A DNA stretch of 64,000 nt from Corallococcus coralloides DSM 2259 (GTDB lineage: Bacteria > Myxococcota > Myxococcia > Myxococcales > Myxococcaceae): NCBI RefSeq assembly GCF_000255295.1, contig NC_017030.1, positions 1,550,001 to 1,614,000 of the forward strand. Reading direction: 5' to 3'. A program made the translations under genes and the position numbers. Numbering within the stretch: the stretch's first letter is position 1; the number at the start of each line of letters is the position of its first letter. The notes below the pieces were generated by a model. The model had not been told where the DNA came from and made no database searches. It worked only from the letters and a program-made list of their open reading frames with translations. This document shows, in pieces, positions 50,001-58,446 of the stretch.

Positions 50001-52544
50001 CGTCCGCCGTCGCCGGAGCCCGCGCGTCCGGTGCCCTCGCAGGCCGGCGGGGTGCCGCCACCGTCGGTGCTCGTCGCGCCGCCGGTCGCCACGGGCCGAG
50101 TGCCCGCGGCGAAGCGCAAGGACCTGTCCGACGAGGTGACGTCCAACACGGACGTCCCGTCGCTGCTCCAGGCGGAGGAGGCACCGGAGAAGCGCCCGGC
50201 CGGGGCTCCAGGTGCCAGCGCGACTTCGCGCAAGGGGCGCGGCAACGCGGCAGGCGAGGAACTCGACGCGGCTCCTGGCAACAAGAAGCGAGGGCGCGCG
50301 GGGGCACGGAGTGACACGGCTGAGCGCGCGTCGCGCAAGGAGCCAGAGCGAGCGTCTCCAGATGCATCGCCGTCTGGGAAGGCCCCCTCGGGGCGGCACG
50401 CGTCGGTAGGAGACACCGCCCAGGGAGCGGAAGCGCAGCGCCGCCCCGCATCTGGGAAGGCGCTGGTGGGAAGCCCTACCTCCCTCGTGGATACCGTGCC
50501 GGGCGCGGAGGTCGATGTCCCTCTCAAGGCCCCTTCGGGACGTCACGCTCCGGTGGACGCCGCATCGCCGTCCACGGAAGCACCTCGGCAACCCAAGGCG
50601 CCCTCGGGACGTCATGCGCCGGTAGGAACCTCACCGTTCTCCACGGATGCCGCACGCCAGCCAAAGGCTCCATCCGGAAGCCACGCGCCTGTCGGTACCG
50701 CGGCTCCAGTCACGGATGCAGCGCGCCAGCCAAAGGCCCCGTCCGGCCGTCACGGCGCGGTCGCGAGCACGTCGCCAGAAGCAGAGCCCTCCCGACGCGC
50801 CGCGAAGGCGCCAGCGGAGAGCCCTGTCTCCCTCGCGGAGTCCGCCCCCGCTCCCAGCGGCATGGCACGGGCCACGAAGCCGTCTCGCGGCGGCTCGGCC
50901 CAGGAGCCCGGCCCCACGCGGGACGACGCAACCTCCTCGCCCGACCGCAAGCCGCGAGCCTCCGCCACACCTCCGCGCGAGAGGACCACGGCCTTCGGAG
51001 CCGCGCTCCTTCCAGACGCGGAGCCCGAAGCCCCAGCGTCGAGCAAGGCCGCCTCCACTGCGTCCGCCCCCGAGGACAACGCCCGCTCCTCCAAGCACGC
51101 GGGCACGCAGGTCCGCGAAGCTCCGTCCCGCGTGGAACGCGCCCCGCGCGCCGGACACGCGCCCCGGGTCCCTCTCTCCGCCAGCGGCGTGGAACCCCCC
51201 GCCGCCCCCAGAGCCCCGCTGTCCGCCAGCGGCGTGGAACCTCCAGCTCCCGCGCCGCGCGCCATGGTCGGAGCCTCGCGCCCCGTCGCCCCTCCCGCGA
51301 AGGGCCGCGCCGCTCCCGAAGCCCCGCCCGACATCCCGCTCCTCAGCCAGATTCCCTCAGAGGACGAAGACGAGGACGCCCAGGAGCTCGGCGCCGGGCC
51401 CGTGGAGGCCACGAGCGTCATCGCGTGGGAAGCGCCTCCCGGCCGCATGGACCCCGTGCGCCGCATCCACCGCGCCGGCCGTCCCGAAGGCACCGTCTCC
51501 GGCCCGGCCCCCACGCGTCCCCAGGCCTCGGGCCGCCCCACCGTCGGCTCCACCGAGACCCGCGAGACGCCCGCCGCCGTCCCGGACGCCGCGCCCCCCG
51601 CGGACGCCACCTCCGCGGAGCCGCTCGTCTTCAAGCTCGTGCGCGAGAGCCCGCTCGACCCGAAGCCCTACCGCGGCCTCGTGGACCACTTCGACCAGCG
51701 CGGCGACGTCACCCGCGCCGCGCTCATGCGCGAGCTCGCCGACGCCCTGGAGGGCCGCGAGGTCCCCGCGCCCCGCGTGCATCGCGCGCCCCTCACCAAC
51801 CAGGAGCGCGCTGGCCTGCGCCACCCGGGCCTGCGCACCCCGTCCGGGGAGCTGCTCGCGTGCGTGGGCATCGCGCTGTGCCGGCTGTTCCCGTCGCCCG
51901 CGCGCATCGCCAGCACCACGGAGCCCCTGCGCGCCTCCTCCGGCCCGGGCGCCGCCGCCGTGCTCGACGCGCTGAACGGCGCCGCGCGCCTGCTGGGCGT
52001 GCCCCTGCCGGAGCTCGTCGCGGGCGACGACGACACCGCCAACATCACCCCGCTGCACACCACCGCTCCGCGCCTCGTCGTGGGCCGGCTCCTCGTGCAG
52101 CAGCCCCCCACCAACGCCGAGCTGCGCTTCCACGCGGGCCGCGCGCTGTTCTCGCTGTCACCGGACCTGCTCGCCCTGCGCGCCCTGCGCAAGGACCACC
52201 TGCTGCGCGCGCTCGCGCTCCTGTCCTCCGTCCTCAAGAACCCCAAGGACGCTGGCGACGACGCCCGCGTGGTGCGTGAGTCCCTGTCCCCCAGGGCCCT
52301 GGAGCGCGCCGCCCTCCTGATGGAGCCCGGCACCCGGGACTTCGACGCGAGCCTGCTCGTCGCCGCCGCGCGAGACTCCGCCAACCGCGCGGGGCTCGTC
52401 GCCTGCGGAGGCCCCGGGCCCGCGCTCACCGTGCTCCGGGCCCGCCGCCCCAACGATTCAGAACTGGAGGAGCTGGTCCGCTTCGCCGCCTCCGAGCGCT
52501 ACCTCGCCCTGCGGGACGCCGTCGAAGCCGGCCGCGGCCGTTAG
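47028..52544 (+). CDS. 1838-residue TPR / disordered-repeat protein, unknown function
   Basis: Predicted 1838 residues from ATG 47028; GTG 47112 with AGGAGAGG upstream is an alternative start. Residues 30-155 are TPR-like helices. Residues 180-620 are disordered and contain three copies of a VLVPG/A-(F)DE-E-(S/A)TSE-type motif beginning near 475, 529 and 579. Residues about 625-985 are a TPR/HEAT-like helical solenoid (ELAQLYLKRADRAKDAPERA onward). Residues 985-1525 are disordered, with four 69-bp (23-residue) KAPSGRHAPV repeats and two LSASGVEPPA repeats. Residues about 1530-1838 are an ordered C-terminal domain (LVFKLVRESPLDPKPYRGLV, ELRFHAGRALFSLSPDLL) that I do not recognise. There is no signal peptide or membrane segment. 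A cytoplasmic scaffold is the best guess. Codon bias weakens in the disordered parts. Confidence 0.88.
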   Translation: MGGGRHGKGPRTPEPSLRGPEPGSRGEDVRGAVARICRDAARLLQEGQAARAYSGLVSASRSLPMTPRLAAVLVRCALKAGTERAVITLLDAAMVTERGEVRREVRRQLARVLRRTGQEARAAAVLNGLLMDAPDDARARFVLDVLRERVAKAKETPAEDEESRTKTVEVSALALSDPELGNTVVEMPVVAVPAPQAWAPRAATVQVPLGEWAEPARMASRGPEFPWDDEGPGKARVVTPPQVARTVPEPVSAGASGAGLGESPRPDEAVAKVPDTVLPEAAAQAPGDRGPAGSGASSSVDAAPRVESAGGESNAASAVNAADAPASVVAPSSASPSSTVPEHLIAALSALVLSGAAKAPERVETASSSADAAEHVGGTSPASATQTPLPPDTATASDNEKVEASTPAATPPAPPLFEATQVFGKKLEEAPPADAAQALDEKPASLNSSEAAPAAMTAAPSKASGPDESRSPVAVLVPGAPSKAFDEDESTSEILPPRPSEPADGAQAKASSENASASKKPSPRQPDAVLVPGAPAMAFDEEEATSEIIPPERVEAEQGASASTQSRDGKPSAPRRASVLVPATSKPAFDEEESTSEVVFPQSDSAAQAASAPPASEAPASARTADEGSERAWSQRQEAQLIARSAWRELAQLYLKRADRAKDAPERAEALTRLAEVMENELQDSAGAARMYREIVELTGERTALREQVRLLSQREDASLVRRALDDAISRARTSRARAVALLTRGERQLNMGNPAKAREDFEAADALVPGMLPVLAGLVRSVSDDERFAQVERLRAACAAAPRRAPDRLEALRVLARTAEESLGDLRIAQWAWAEVLAESPDNDQPREHLLALARRLGDLPALSALLHAQLAREPRGPAARKAHLERVATLEAMGDAGAALAELRQAVRFEPGHKEAWLLLADRCTEREQFGEAAWALENAATATEDDEERQHTWERLALFCREVLHNTEKARLYARRAESLRKSREQRARPPSPEPARPVPSQAGGVPPPSVLVAPPVATGRVPAAKRKDLSDEVTSNTDVPSLLQAEEAPEKRPAGAPGASATSRKGRGNAAGEELDAAPGNKKRGRAGARSDTAERASRKEPERASPDASPSGKAPSGRHASVGDTAQGAEAQRRPASGKALVGSPTSLVDTVPGAEVDVPLKAPSGRHAPVDAASPSTEAPRQPKAPSGRHAPVGTSPFSTDAARQPKAPSGSHAPVGTAAPVTDAARQPKAPSGRHGAVASTSPEAEPSRRAAKAPAESPVSLAESAPAPSGMARATKPSRGGSAQEPGPTRDDATSSPDRKPRASATPPRERTTAFGAALLPDAEPEAPASSKAASTASAPEDNARSSKHAGTQVREAPSRVERAPRAGHAPRVPLSASGVEPPAAPRAPLSASGVEPPAPAPRAMVGASRPVAPPAKGRAAPEAPPDIPLLSQIPSEDEDEDAQELGAGPVEATSVIAWEAPPGRMDPVRRIHRAGRPEGTVSGPAPTRPQASGRPTVGSTETRETPAAVPDAAPPADATSAEPLVFKLVRESPLDPKPYRGLVDHFDQRGDVTRAALMRELADALEGREVPAPRVHRAPLTNQERAGLRHPGLRTPSGELLACVGIALCRLFPSPARIASTTEPLRASSGPGAAAVLDALNGAARLLGVPLPELVAGDDDTANITPLHTTAPRLVVGRLLVQQPPTNAELRFHAGRALFSLSPDLLALRALRKDHLLRALALLSSVLKNPKDAGDDARVVRESLSPRALERAALLMEPGTRDFDASLLVAAARDSANRAGLVACGGPGPALTVLRARRPNDSELEELVRFAASERYLALRDAVEAGRGR
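50526..50801 (+). repeat. Four in-frame 69-bp repeats in the TPR gene
   Basis: AAG codons that open the KAPSG(R/S)H(A/G) motif occur at 50526, 50595, 50664 and 50733, exactly 69 bases (23 codons) apart. The units differ by scattered substitutions. A degenerate earlier copy starts at 50379. The exact period points to slippage or unequal crossing-over, and copy number may vary between strains. Confidence 0.88.
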
Positions 52545-52566
52545 CGCGGCTTCGCCTGGAAGCGCC

Positions 52567-53436
52567 TCAGTTCACCAGCAGCCGCAGCGTGAGCGACAGC
52601 ATGCGCCCGTTCAGCCCGCCCAGGTCGTGCTGGTACGCCAGGTCCACGCCGCCGCCTCCGGGCGACAGGAAGCCCGCGCCCACCGTCACGCGGGAAATCT
52701 TCTGGAAGCCGTCGTACGTGTAGCCCGCGCGCAGCGGAATCGTCTGGTCGAGGATGTACTCCGCGCCGGTGTTGTACGTGAGCACCGTCGAGTCGCGCGT
52801 CTCGAAGTCCCCGCGCACGTCGAACGCCACCACCAGCGCCTGCCCCACATAGGCCGCGTGCGCGGAGTAGTAGCGCGTCAGCTCCACGTTCTCCGTGTCG
52901 ATGAGGTTGTTCCCCGACACGCCCAGCGTCAGCTGCTCGCTCAGCCGCACCAGGATGCCCGCGTCCATCGTGATGGAGTTGGCGAAGCGCGACTGTCCAT
53001 TCAGCCGCAGGTAGTGCCCCGACAGGCCGATGAGCAGCGACTGTCCCAGCGGCAGCGCCGCGCCCAGCGTGCTCAGGTTCGCGGACGTGCGCCCCCCGCC
53101 GCGCCCCAGCGAAAGCCAGTGGTAGTCCACGCCCAGCGCCAGCCGGCCGCTGCTGGAGTCCGCCAGGCTGATGCCCAGGAAGCCCTCCTTGTTGCGCGGG
53201 TCGTACGCACCCGTGCCTTCGATGCGGTAGGCAGGGAACAGCGCCATCGCCGCCGGGTTGCCCAGGAGGGCATCCGCACCCAGGCCCGTGGCCCGGAAGG
53301 CGCCGCCCATGCCCTGGGACCGCGCATTCGAGATGTTGCGCAACTCATCGGCCCGTTCGGTCGTGGCGGCTCGGGAGACGAGGGGAACCACGGACAGCGT
53401 CAAGGACAGGGCGGCGACGATGGCACGGAGCGGCAT
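52567..53436 (-). CDS. Outer-membrane beta-barrel protein, PorV/FadL-like
   Basis: Predicted 289 residues. ATG 53436 begins a signal peptide (MPLRAIVAALSLTLSVVPLV, then SRA). After it, NISNARSQGMGGAFRATGLG and ADALLGNPAAMALFPAYRIE is the diagnostic N-terminal loop (N-P-A) of the FadL/PorV/UPF0164 barrel families. The remainder consists of regular amphipathic strands with Tyr/Leu-rich ends, closing with MLSLTLRLLVN. PorV-type proteins are outer-membrane channels or secretion-associated shuttles; the transported material here is unknown. It is divergent from galU across 60 bases, so both promoters must share that gap. It is convergent with the TPR giant gene, 22 bases away. Confidence 0.88.
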   Translation of the reverse strand: MPLRAIVAALSLTLSVVPLVSRAATTERADELRNISNARSQGMGGAFRATGLGADALLGNPAAMALFPAYRIEGTGAYDPRNKEGFLGISLADSSSGRLALGVDYHWLSLGRGGGRTSANLSTLGAALPLGQSLLIGLSGHYLRLNGQSRFANSITMDAGILVRLSEQLTLGVSGNNLIDTENVELTRYYSAHAAYVGQALVVAFDVRGDFETRDSTVLTYNTGAEYILDQTIPLRAGYTYDGFQKISRVTVGAGFLSPGGGGVDLAYQHDLGGLNGRMLSLTLRLLVN

Positions 53437-53496
53437 GGCGCCGGGGAATCTATCCGGCTTGCTGGGGTTCTGGGCCACCAATAGATTCCCCGCCCC

Positions 53497-54399
53497 ATGT
53501 CCTCCACCGACACGAAGGCAGCGAAGCTCATCCGCAAGTGCGTCATCCCCGCCGCCGGCCTGGGCACCCGTTTCCTCCCGGCCACCAAGGCCGTGCCCAA
53601 GGAGATGCTGCCCATCGTCGACACGCCCACCCTCCAGTACATCGTGGAGGAGGCGGTGAAGGCCGGCATGGAGGACGTCGTCGTCATCAACGGCCGCGGC
53701 AAGGGCTCCATCGAGGACCACTTCGACATCGCGTTCGAGCTGGAGACCACGATGCGTGCGCGCGGCAAGACGGCGGACGCGGACCGCATGCGCGCCATCG
53801 CGAACCTGGTGCGCATCATCAGCGTGCGCCAGAAGGAGCCGCTCGGCCTGGGCCACGCGGTGCTGTGCGCCAAGAGCGTCATCGGCGACGAGCCCTTCGG
53901 CGTCCTCTTGGGCGACGACATGATCGACTCGGAGGATCCGGGCATCGGTCAGCTGGCGCGCATCTACCAGCAGCACCAGAAGGCCGTCATCGCGCTGATG
54001 GAGGTCCCTGAGAGCGAGACGCACATGTACGGCATCGCCGCCGGCAAGGACCTGGGCAACGGCGTCATCCAAATCGACCACGTGGTGGAGAAGCCCAAGA
54101 AGGGCACCGCCCCGTCGAACCTGGCGGTGATTGGCCGCTACGTGCTGCCCCCGTCCATCTTCCCCATCCTGGAGAAGCAGACCACGGGCGTGGGCGGTGA
54201 AATCCAGCTCACGGACGGCCTGGCCACGCTCCAGAAGACCGAAGGTCTGCTGGGCTACAAGTTCCAGGGCCAGCGCTACGACGCCGGTGACAAGGTGGGT
54301 TACCTCAAGGCGAACATCGCCTATGCGCTCAAGCGCCCCGATCTGCGCGGAGGGCTCCTGGAGTACCTGCGCGAGGTCGTCAAGACGGAGAAGCCGTGA
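53497..54399 (+). CDS. galU: UTP-glucose-1-phosphate uridylyltransferase
   Basis: Predicted 300 residues, standard GalU length. It makes UDP-glucose for polysaccharide, LPS and trehalose synthesis. The nucleotide-binding start is CVIPAAGLGTRFLPATKAVP, then KEMLPIVDTPTLQYIVEEAV; GLGHAVLCAKSVIGDEPFGV with the following DD is the metal/UTP region. VEKPKKGTAPSNLAVIGRYV and GEIQLTDGL are GalU-specific. ATG 53497; a ribosome site is not obvious (the 60-base gap is shared with the divergent barrel gene). It overlaps the following envelope-protein gene by ATGA (54396-54399), so the two are translationally coupled. Confidence 0.97.
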   Translation: MSSTDTKAAKLIRKCVIPAAGLGTRFLPATKAVPKEMLPIVDTPTLQYIVEEAVKAGMEDVVVINGRGKGSIEDHFDIAFELETTMRARGKTADADRMRAIANLVRIISVRQKEPLGLGHAVLCAKSVIGDEPFGVLLGDDMIDSEDPGIGQLARIYQQHQKAVIALMEVPESETHMYGIAAGKDLGNGVIQIDHVVEKPKKGTAPSNLAVIGRYVLPPSIFPILEKQTTGVGGEIQLTDGLATLQKTEGLLGYKFQGQRYDAGDKVGYLKANIAYALKRPDLRGGLLEYLREVVKTEKP

Positions 54400-55148
54400 A
54401 GCGTCTCATCGCCGTATCCGCAGTCCTCGTGTCCCTCGCCGCCGGCGCCTATGTGCTGCCCGGAGGCTCCATCCTGCGGCGCATGGCCACCGCGCGGGAG
54501 GAGAAGCGCCTGTCGGCCTTCCGCGTGGAAGGCTCCGTCATCTTCTCCTCCACGGGCGTGGCGGAAGCCGGGGCCGCCCTCAACGTCCCCACGGACCGCC
54601 CGGAGCTCCAGGGTGACGGCGTGCTGTCCGTGAAGATTCCGGGCCGCTGCCGCTTCGACGCGAGCTCGCCGGACAGCAGCCTCAAGTCCTCCACCGTGCA
54701 GGTCTCCGGCAAGAAGCGCGTGGAGGGCAAGGAGATGCCCGCCATCTCCGTGCTGGTGGCCCAGGTGTGCGCCATCCTCGCGCAGGACGCGGGCAGCGTG
54801 CAGGACACCAAGCTCGCCCAGGAGGCCTACCTCCAGGGGCTGGGCGTGAACACGAAGGTCACGTCGCTCGCGCGCTTTGGCGGTGAGGTGGCCTTCGTCC
54901 TGGGAGACACCGCGGAGGGCAAGCCCCAGTTCTGGGTCTACAAGGACGCCTTCCGGCCCGCGCGCCTGCGCTACTCGGACGCGTCCGGGGCGGCCTGGGA
55001 CGTGCGCTTCCTGGACTACGCCTCGCCGGCCACCGGCGACTGGATGCCCCGCACGGTGGAGGTGTGGAAGGCGGGCCAGCGCGTGGTGCGCTTCACCGCC
55101 CTCAAGGCGGACAACCGCTCGGCCGTGCCGGACGCGCTCTTCAAGTAG
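54396..55148 (+). CDS. Exported or membrane-anchored protein, LolA-like fold suspected
   Basis: Predicted 250 residues. The ATG overlaps the galU stop. The N-terminus (MKRLIAVSAVLVSLAAGAYV) is a signal peptide or membrane anchor with no lipobox. The mature part has strand-rich segments (FRVEGSVIFSS, DGVLSVKIPGRCRFDAS, FVLGDTAEGKPQFWVYKDAF, RPARLRYSDASGAAWDVRFL, TVEVWKAGQRVVRFTALKAD), a pattern of the LolA/LolB lipid-carrier half-barrel. No diagnostic motif is visible, so this is a suspicion only. Coupling to galU suggests a role in cell-envelope biogenesis. Confidence 0.85.
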   Translation: MKRLIAVSAVLVSLAAGAYVLPGGSILRRMATAREEKRLSAFRVEGSVIFSSTGVAEAGAALNVPTDRPELQGDGVLSVKIPGRCRFDASSPDSSLKSSTVQVSGKKRVEGKEMPAISVLVAQVCAILAQDAGSVQDTKLAQEAYLQGLGVNTKVTSLARFGGEVAFVLGDTAEGKPQFWVYKDAFRPARLRYSDASGAAWDVRFLDYASPATGDWMPRTVEVWKAGQRVVRFTALKADNRSAVPDALFK

Positions 55149-55249
55149 CGGCCCGCTTCGATTCGCTTGCGATGGGCGGGGCTGACGGTGAAAGTCCCGC
55201 CCGTTCCAGGGCCGGGATTTCCCCGGCTCCCGGCGCGGAGGCGATTCGC

Positions 55250-55858
55250 ATGAAGCTCCATGGCAACCCGATGAGCACGTGTACCCGCAAGGTCCTCACC
55301 GTCCTGGCGGAGAAGGGCCGCGAGGCCGAGCTCGTCAACATCGACCTGATGAAGGGCGAGCAGAAGTCGCCCGCGCACGTGGCGCGCCAGCCCTTTGGCG
55401 TGGTGCCCGCGCTGGAGCTGGACGACGGCTTCGTCATGTACGAGTCGCGCGCCATCAGCCGCTTCCTGGACCGCACCCTGCCGGGCCCGTCGCTGACGCC
55501 CGCGGACCCCAAGGCCTACGCGCTGATGGAGCAGTTCATCGGCGTGGAGCAGTCCTACTTCTCCGGCCCGGCGATGAAGATCGTCATGGAGCGCTTCCGG
55601 GGCACCAACAACGAGGAGAACATCGCCAAGGGCCGCGAGGGCCTGAAGCGTCCGCTGGAGGTCCTCGACGCGGCGCTGGCCACCCGGCCGTACCTGGCGG
55701 GCAATGACTTCACGCTCGCGGAGGTCTGCTTCGCGCCGTACATGGACTACCTCTTCGGCGTCGGGGAGAAGGACACCGTGGCCCCGTACAAGAACGTCAT
55801 GGCCTGGTGGGACCGCGTGTCCAACCGCCCGTCCGTGAAGAAGGCCCACGGCCGCTAG
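55250..55858 (+). CDS. Glutathione S-transferase, phi-like
   Basis: Predicted 202 residues. Start ATG 55250 follows GGAGG by 8 bases. The N-terminal thioredoxin-like domain has NPMSTCTRKVLTVLAEKG, the glutathione-binding PFGVVPALELDDG and the MYESRAI motif (Glu-Ser). The STCTRKVL start and this spacing resemble plant-type phi GSTs also found in many proteobacteria. The C-terminal helical domain carries FTLAEVCFAPYMDYLF, the conserved N-capping/hydrophobic-staple region. It conjugates glutathione or acts as a peroxidase in detoxification. It has no functional partner adjacent. Confidence 0.93.
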   Translation: MKLHGNPMSTCTRKVLTVLAEKGREAELVNIDLMKGEQKSPAHVARQPFGVVPALELDDGFVMYESRAISRFLDRTLPGPSLTPADPKAYALMEQFIGVEQSYFSGPAMKIVMERFRGTNNEENIAKGREGLKRPLEVLDAALATRPYLAGNDFTLAEVCFAPYMDYLFGVGEKDTVAPYKNVMAWWDRVSNRPSVKKAHGR

Positions 55859-56183
55859 CCCGCCCGCACGACCCTCTTCCGCGCAGGCCCCAAGGGCCTC
55901 TTCCGCACCCTGTCTTCCAGGGCCGGGAGGGGCCCTTCGTGCTTCCAGAGGCAAGGGGAATGTCAGACGCCCGGGGCACAGTGGATCCCGGGTGCAGGAC
56001 GGGCGGGCCGGGGACGCTGGCGGCAAGAGGTCGGTCATGGAGCAAGAGCACTTCGCGCTGGGTGGTTTTCCTCGGGCACAGGGAGAGGCCCCCTCTCGCG
56101 GTTCCATTCCATTGCGGACGCGGCGTACGGAAGTGGGAAGGGAAGTGTCGCAGCGGGATCCCGCCGCTACAGTGCGCCCCGTC
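55859..56183. other. 325-bp region between GST and priA genes
   Basis: No gene is supported here. A short dyad, AGGCCC-CAA-GGGCCT (55885-55899), might help end GST transcripts but lacks a T-run. The frame of priA stays open through the right part of the region, but the residues encoded before 56184 do not resemble the PriA N-terminus. The priA promoter probably lies here; no clear hexamers were found. Confidence 0.5.
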
Positions 56184-58430
56184 GTGAGCGCCACTCCCGC
56201 CCAACTTGCCTCTGTCGCCGTGGGCCGTCCCGTGCGCGGGGAGTTCACCTACCTGGTGCCGGAGGCGCTCGCGGGCAATCTCGCCCCGGGCCAGCGCGTG
56301 CTCGTGCCCTTCGGCCGGGGCATGGCGCTGGGCTTCTACCTGGGGCCCGCGAACGCGCCGGTGGAAGGCGGCGTGCGGCTCAAGCCCATCCAGCGCGTGC
56401 TGGAGGACTCGCCGTCCCTGCCCAAGGACCTCATCGCGCTCCTGCGCTTCACCGCGGAGCACTACCGCTACCCGCTGGGCGAGGTGATCCGCGGCGCGCT
56501 GCCGCCGGGCCTCTCCACCGCGGTGGATGAGAAGGAGGCCAGGCCGGACATCCAGTTCTTCGTGGAGGCGCTCGTCACGGAGGTGCCTCCGGCGTTGGCC
56601 CGCGCCCCGGCGCAGGCCGCGGTGCTCCAGTACCTCCTGGCGGTGGGCGGACGCGCGCCCTTGGATGAGGTGACGCACGCCATCCCCGGCGCGCGCGAGA
56701 CGCTGAAGAAGCTGGCCACGCGCAAGTTCGTGAAGTGGGTGGAGGTGACGCTCCAGCCCGGCGTGCGCGAGGGCCTGGTGCAGAACCGCCCGGACCGCCT
56801 CACCCCGGAGCAGGCCCTGGCGGTGAAGGAGCTCCAGGGCGCCGTCGACGTGGGCGGCTTCCAGCCGTACCTCCTGCACGGCGTCACCGGCAGCGGCAAG
56901 ACGGAGGTCTACCTGCGCGCGGTGGAGCACACGCTCGCGCGCGGCCTGGGCAGCCTGGTGTTGGTGCCGGAAATCGCGCTGACGCCGCAGCTGGTGGGGC
57001 GCTTCCGCAGCCGCTTCGGTGGCGACGTGGCGGTGCTGCACTCGGGGCTGAAGGACCGCGAGCGGCTGTTCCACTGGCAGGCCTTGCGCAAGGGCACGGT
57101 GAAGATCGCGGTCGGCGTGCGCTCGGCGGTGTTCGCGCCGGTGGAGCACCTGGGGCTCATCGTCGTGGACGAGGAGCACGACCCGTCCTTCAAGCAGGAC
57201 GAGAAGCTGCGCTACCAGGCGCGCGACCTGGCCGTGGTGCGAGGCAAGCAGGCCAGCGCGGTGGTTGTGCTGGGCTCCGCGACGCCTTCACTGGAGACGC
57301 TCCAGAACACGCGCTCCGGCCGCTACAAGCTGATTGAGCTGAAGAACCGCGTGGACGACCGGCCCATGCCCACCATCAACCTGGTGGACCTGCGCGTGGA
57401 GCGTCCGCGCGAAGGCCAGGTAACGGAAGAGGCGCCCATCCTGAGCCCGCAGATGCTCCAGGCCATGGAGGAGACGGTGACCAAGGGGCAGCAGGTCATC
57501 CTGTTCCTCAACCGCCGAGGCCACAGCACCATCCTCCTGTGCGAGGTGTGCGGCCTGTCGCTCAAGTGCCACGACTGCGACGTGTGCATGACGCACCACC
57601 GCTCGCAGAACCGGGTGGTGTGTCACTACTGCGGCGTGGCGTTCCCGGTACCGAACGCCTGCCGCGAGTGCACCGGCCCGCTGCTCAAGCTCGGCATCGG
57701 TACGGAGCGCGTGGAGGCGGAGGTCCTGGAGCGGATGCCACACGCACGCGTAGCGCGACTGGACCGGGACTCCGCGACGAGCGCGGAGAAGCTGACGGAG
57801 CTGCTGGCGTCCTTCGCGCGGCGGGAAATCGACGTGCTGGTGGGCACCCAGATGGTGGCCAAGGGGCACGACTTCCCGGGCGTGACGCTGGTGTGCGTGG
57901 TGATGGCGGACACGTCCCTGGCGATTCCCGATTTCCGAGCCGCTGAGCGGACCTTCCACCTGTTGACCCAGGTGGCGGGGCGCGCGGGGCGCGGGAAGGA
58001 CCCGGGGCGGGTGCTGGTGCAGACCTACAACCCGGACGCGGAGCCGGTGAGGCGGATGCTGGCGCACGACTTCGACGGGTTCTCCAAGCAGGAGCTGGAG
58101 TGGCGCAAGGCGCTGGCCTATCCGCCCTTCGCGCGCATGGCGGCCGTCCGGCTGGAGGGCGAGCACCCGGAACAGACCGCGGGTGTGGCGCGCTTCCTGG
58201 GGAACCTGGTGGGACGACACATGCCGCCAGCGTCGGCGGGGGTGCGCCTGTTGGGGCCGGCCCTGGCGCCGATTGCCCGAATCCGGGGCAAGACGCGCTG
58301 GCAGTTGCTCCTGAAGGCGCCGACACATGCGGCGCTCGCCCCACTGCTCGCCCGGTTGGAGGCGGCGTTGGCGGATGTGCCCAACGGGGTGAAGGTCGTC
58401 ATCGACGTGGATCCCGGGGCCATGCTGTAG
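56184..58430 (+). CDS. priA: Primosomal replication protein N' (PriA helicase)
   Basis: Predicted 748 residues. It restarts stalled replication forks by loading DnaB. GTG 56184 is chosen because [20 protein letters not shown], the PriA 3'-end-binding N-domain, begins just after it; the ribosome site is weak. The helicase motifs follow: Walker [17 protein letters not shown] (residue 233), DEEH box [19 protein letters not shown] (about 329), GSATPSLET, the [20 protein letters not shown] motif, and [13 protein letters not shown]. The zinc-binding insert has eight Cys ([16 protein letters not shown], then VVCHYCG and NACREC). The stop is only 16 bases before the giant coiled-coil gene, so the two are co-transcribed. 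Confidence 0.97.
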   Translation: MSATPAQLASVAVGRPVRGEFTYLVPEALAGNLAPGQRVLVPFGRGMALGFYLGPANAPVEGGVRLKPIQRVLEDSPSLPKDLIALLRFTAEHYRYPLGEVIRGALPPGLSTAVDEKEARPDIQFFVEALVTEVPPALARAPAQAAVLQYLLAVGGRAPLDEVTHAIPGARETLKKLATRKFVKWVEVTLQPGVREGLVQNRPDRLTPEQALAVKELQGAVDVGGFQPYLLHGVTGSGKTEVYLRAVEHTLARGLGSLVLVPEIALTPQLVGRFRSRFGGDVAVLHSGLKDRERLFHWQALRKGTVKIAVGVRSAVFAPVEHLGLIVVDEEHDPSFKQDEKLRYQARDLAVVRGKQASAVVVLGSATPSLETLQNTRSGRYKLIELKNRVDDRPMPTINLVDLRVERPREGQVTEEAPILSPQMLQAMEETVTKGQQVILFLNRRGHSTILLCEVCGLSLKCHDCDVCMTHHRSQNRVVCHYCGVAFPVPNACRECTGPLLKLGIGTERVEAEVLERMPHARVARLDRDSATSAEKLTELLASFARREIDVLVGTQMVAKGHDFPGVTLVCVVMADTSLAIPDFRAAERTFHLLTQVAGRAGRGKDPGRVLVQTYNPDAEPVRRMLAHDFDGFSKQELEWRKALAYPPFARMAAVRLEGEHPEQTAGVARFLGNLVGRHMPPASAGVRLLGPALAPIARIRGKTRWQLLLKAPTHAALAPLLARLEAALADVPNGVKVVIDVDPGAML

Positions 58431-58446
58431 ACTCCCGGGCTCCCCC

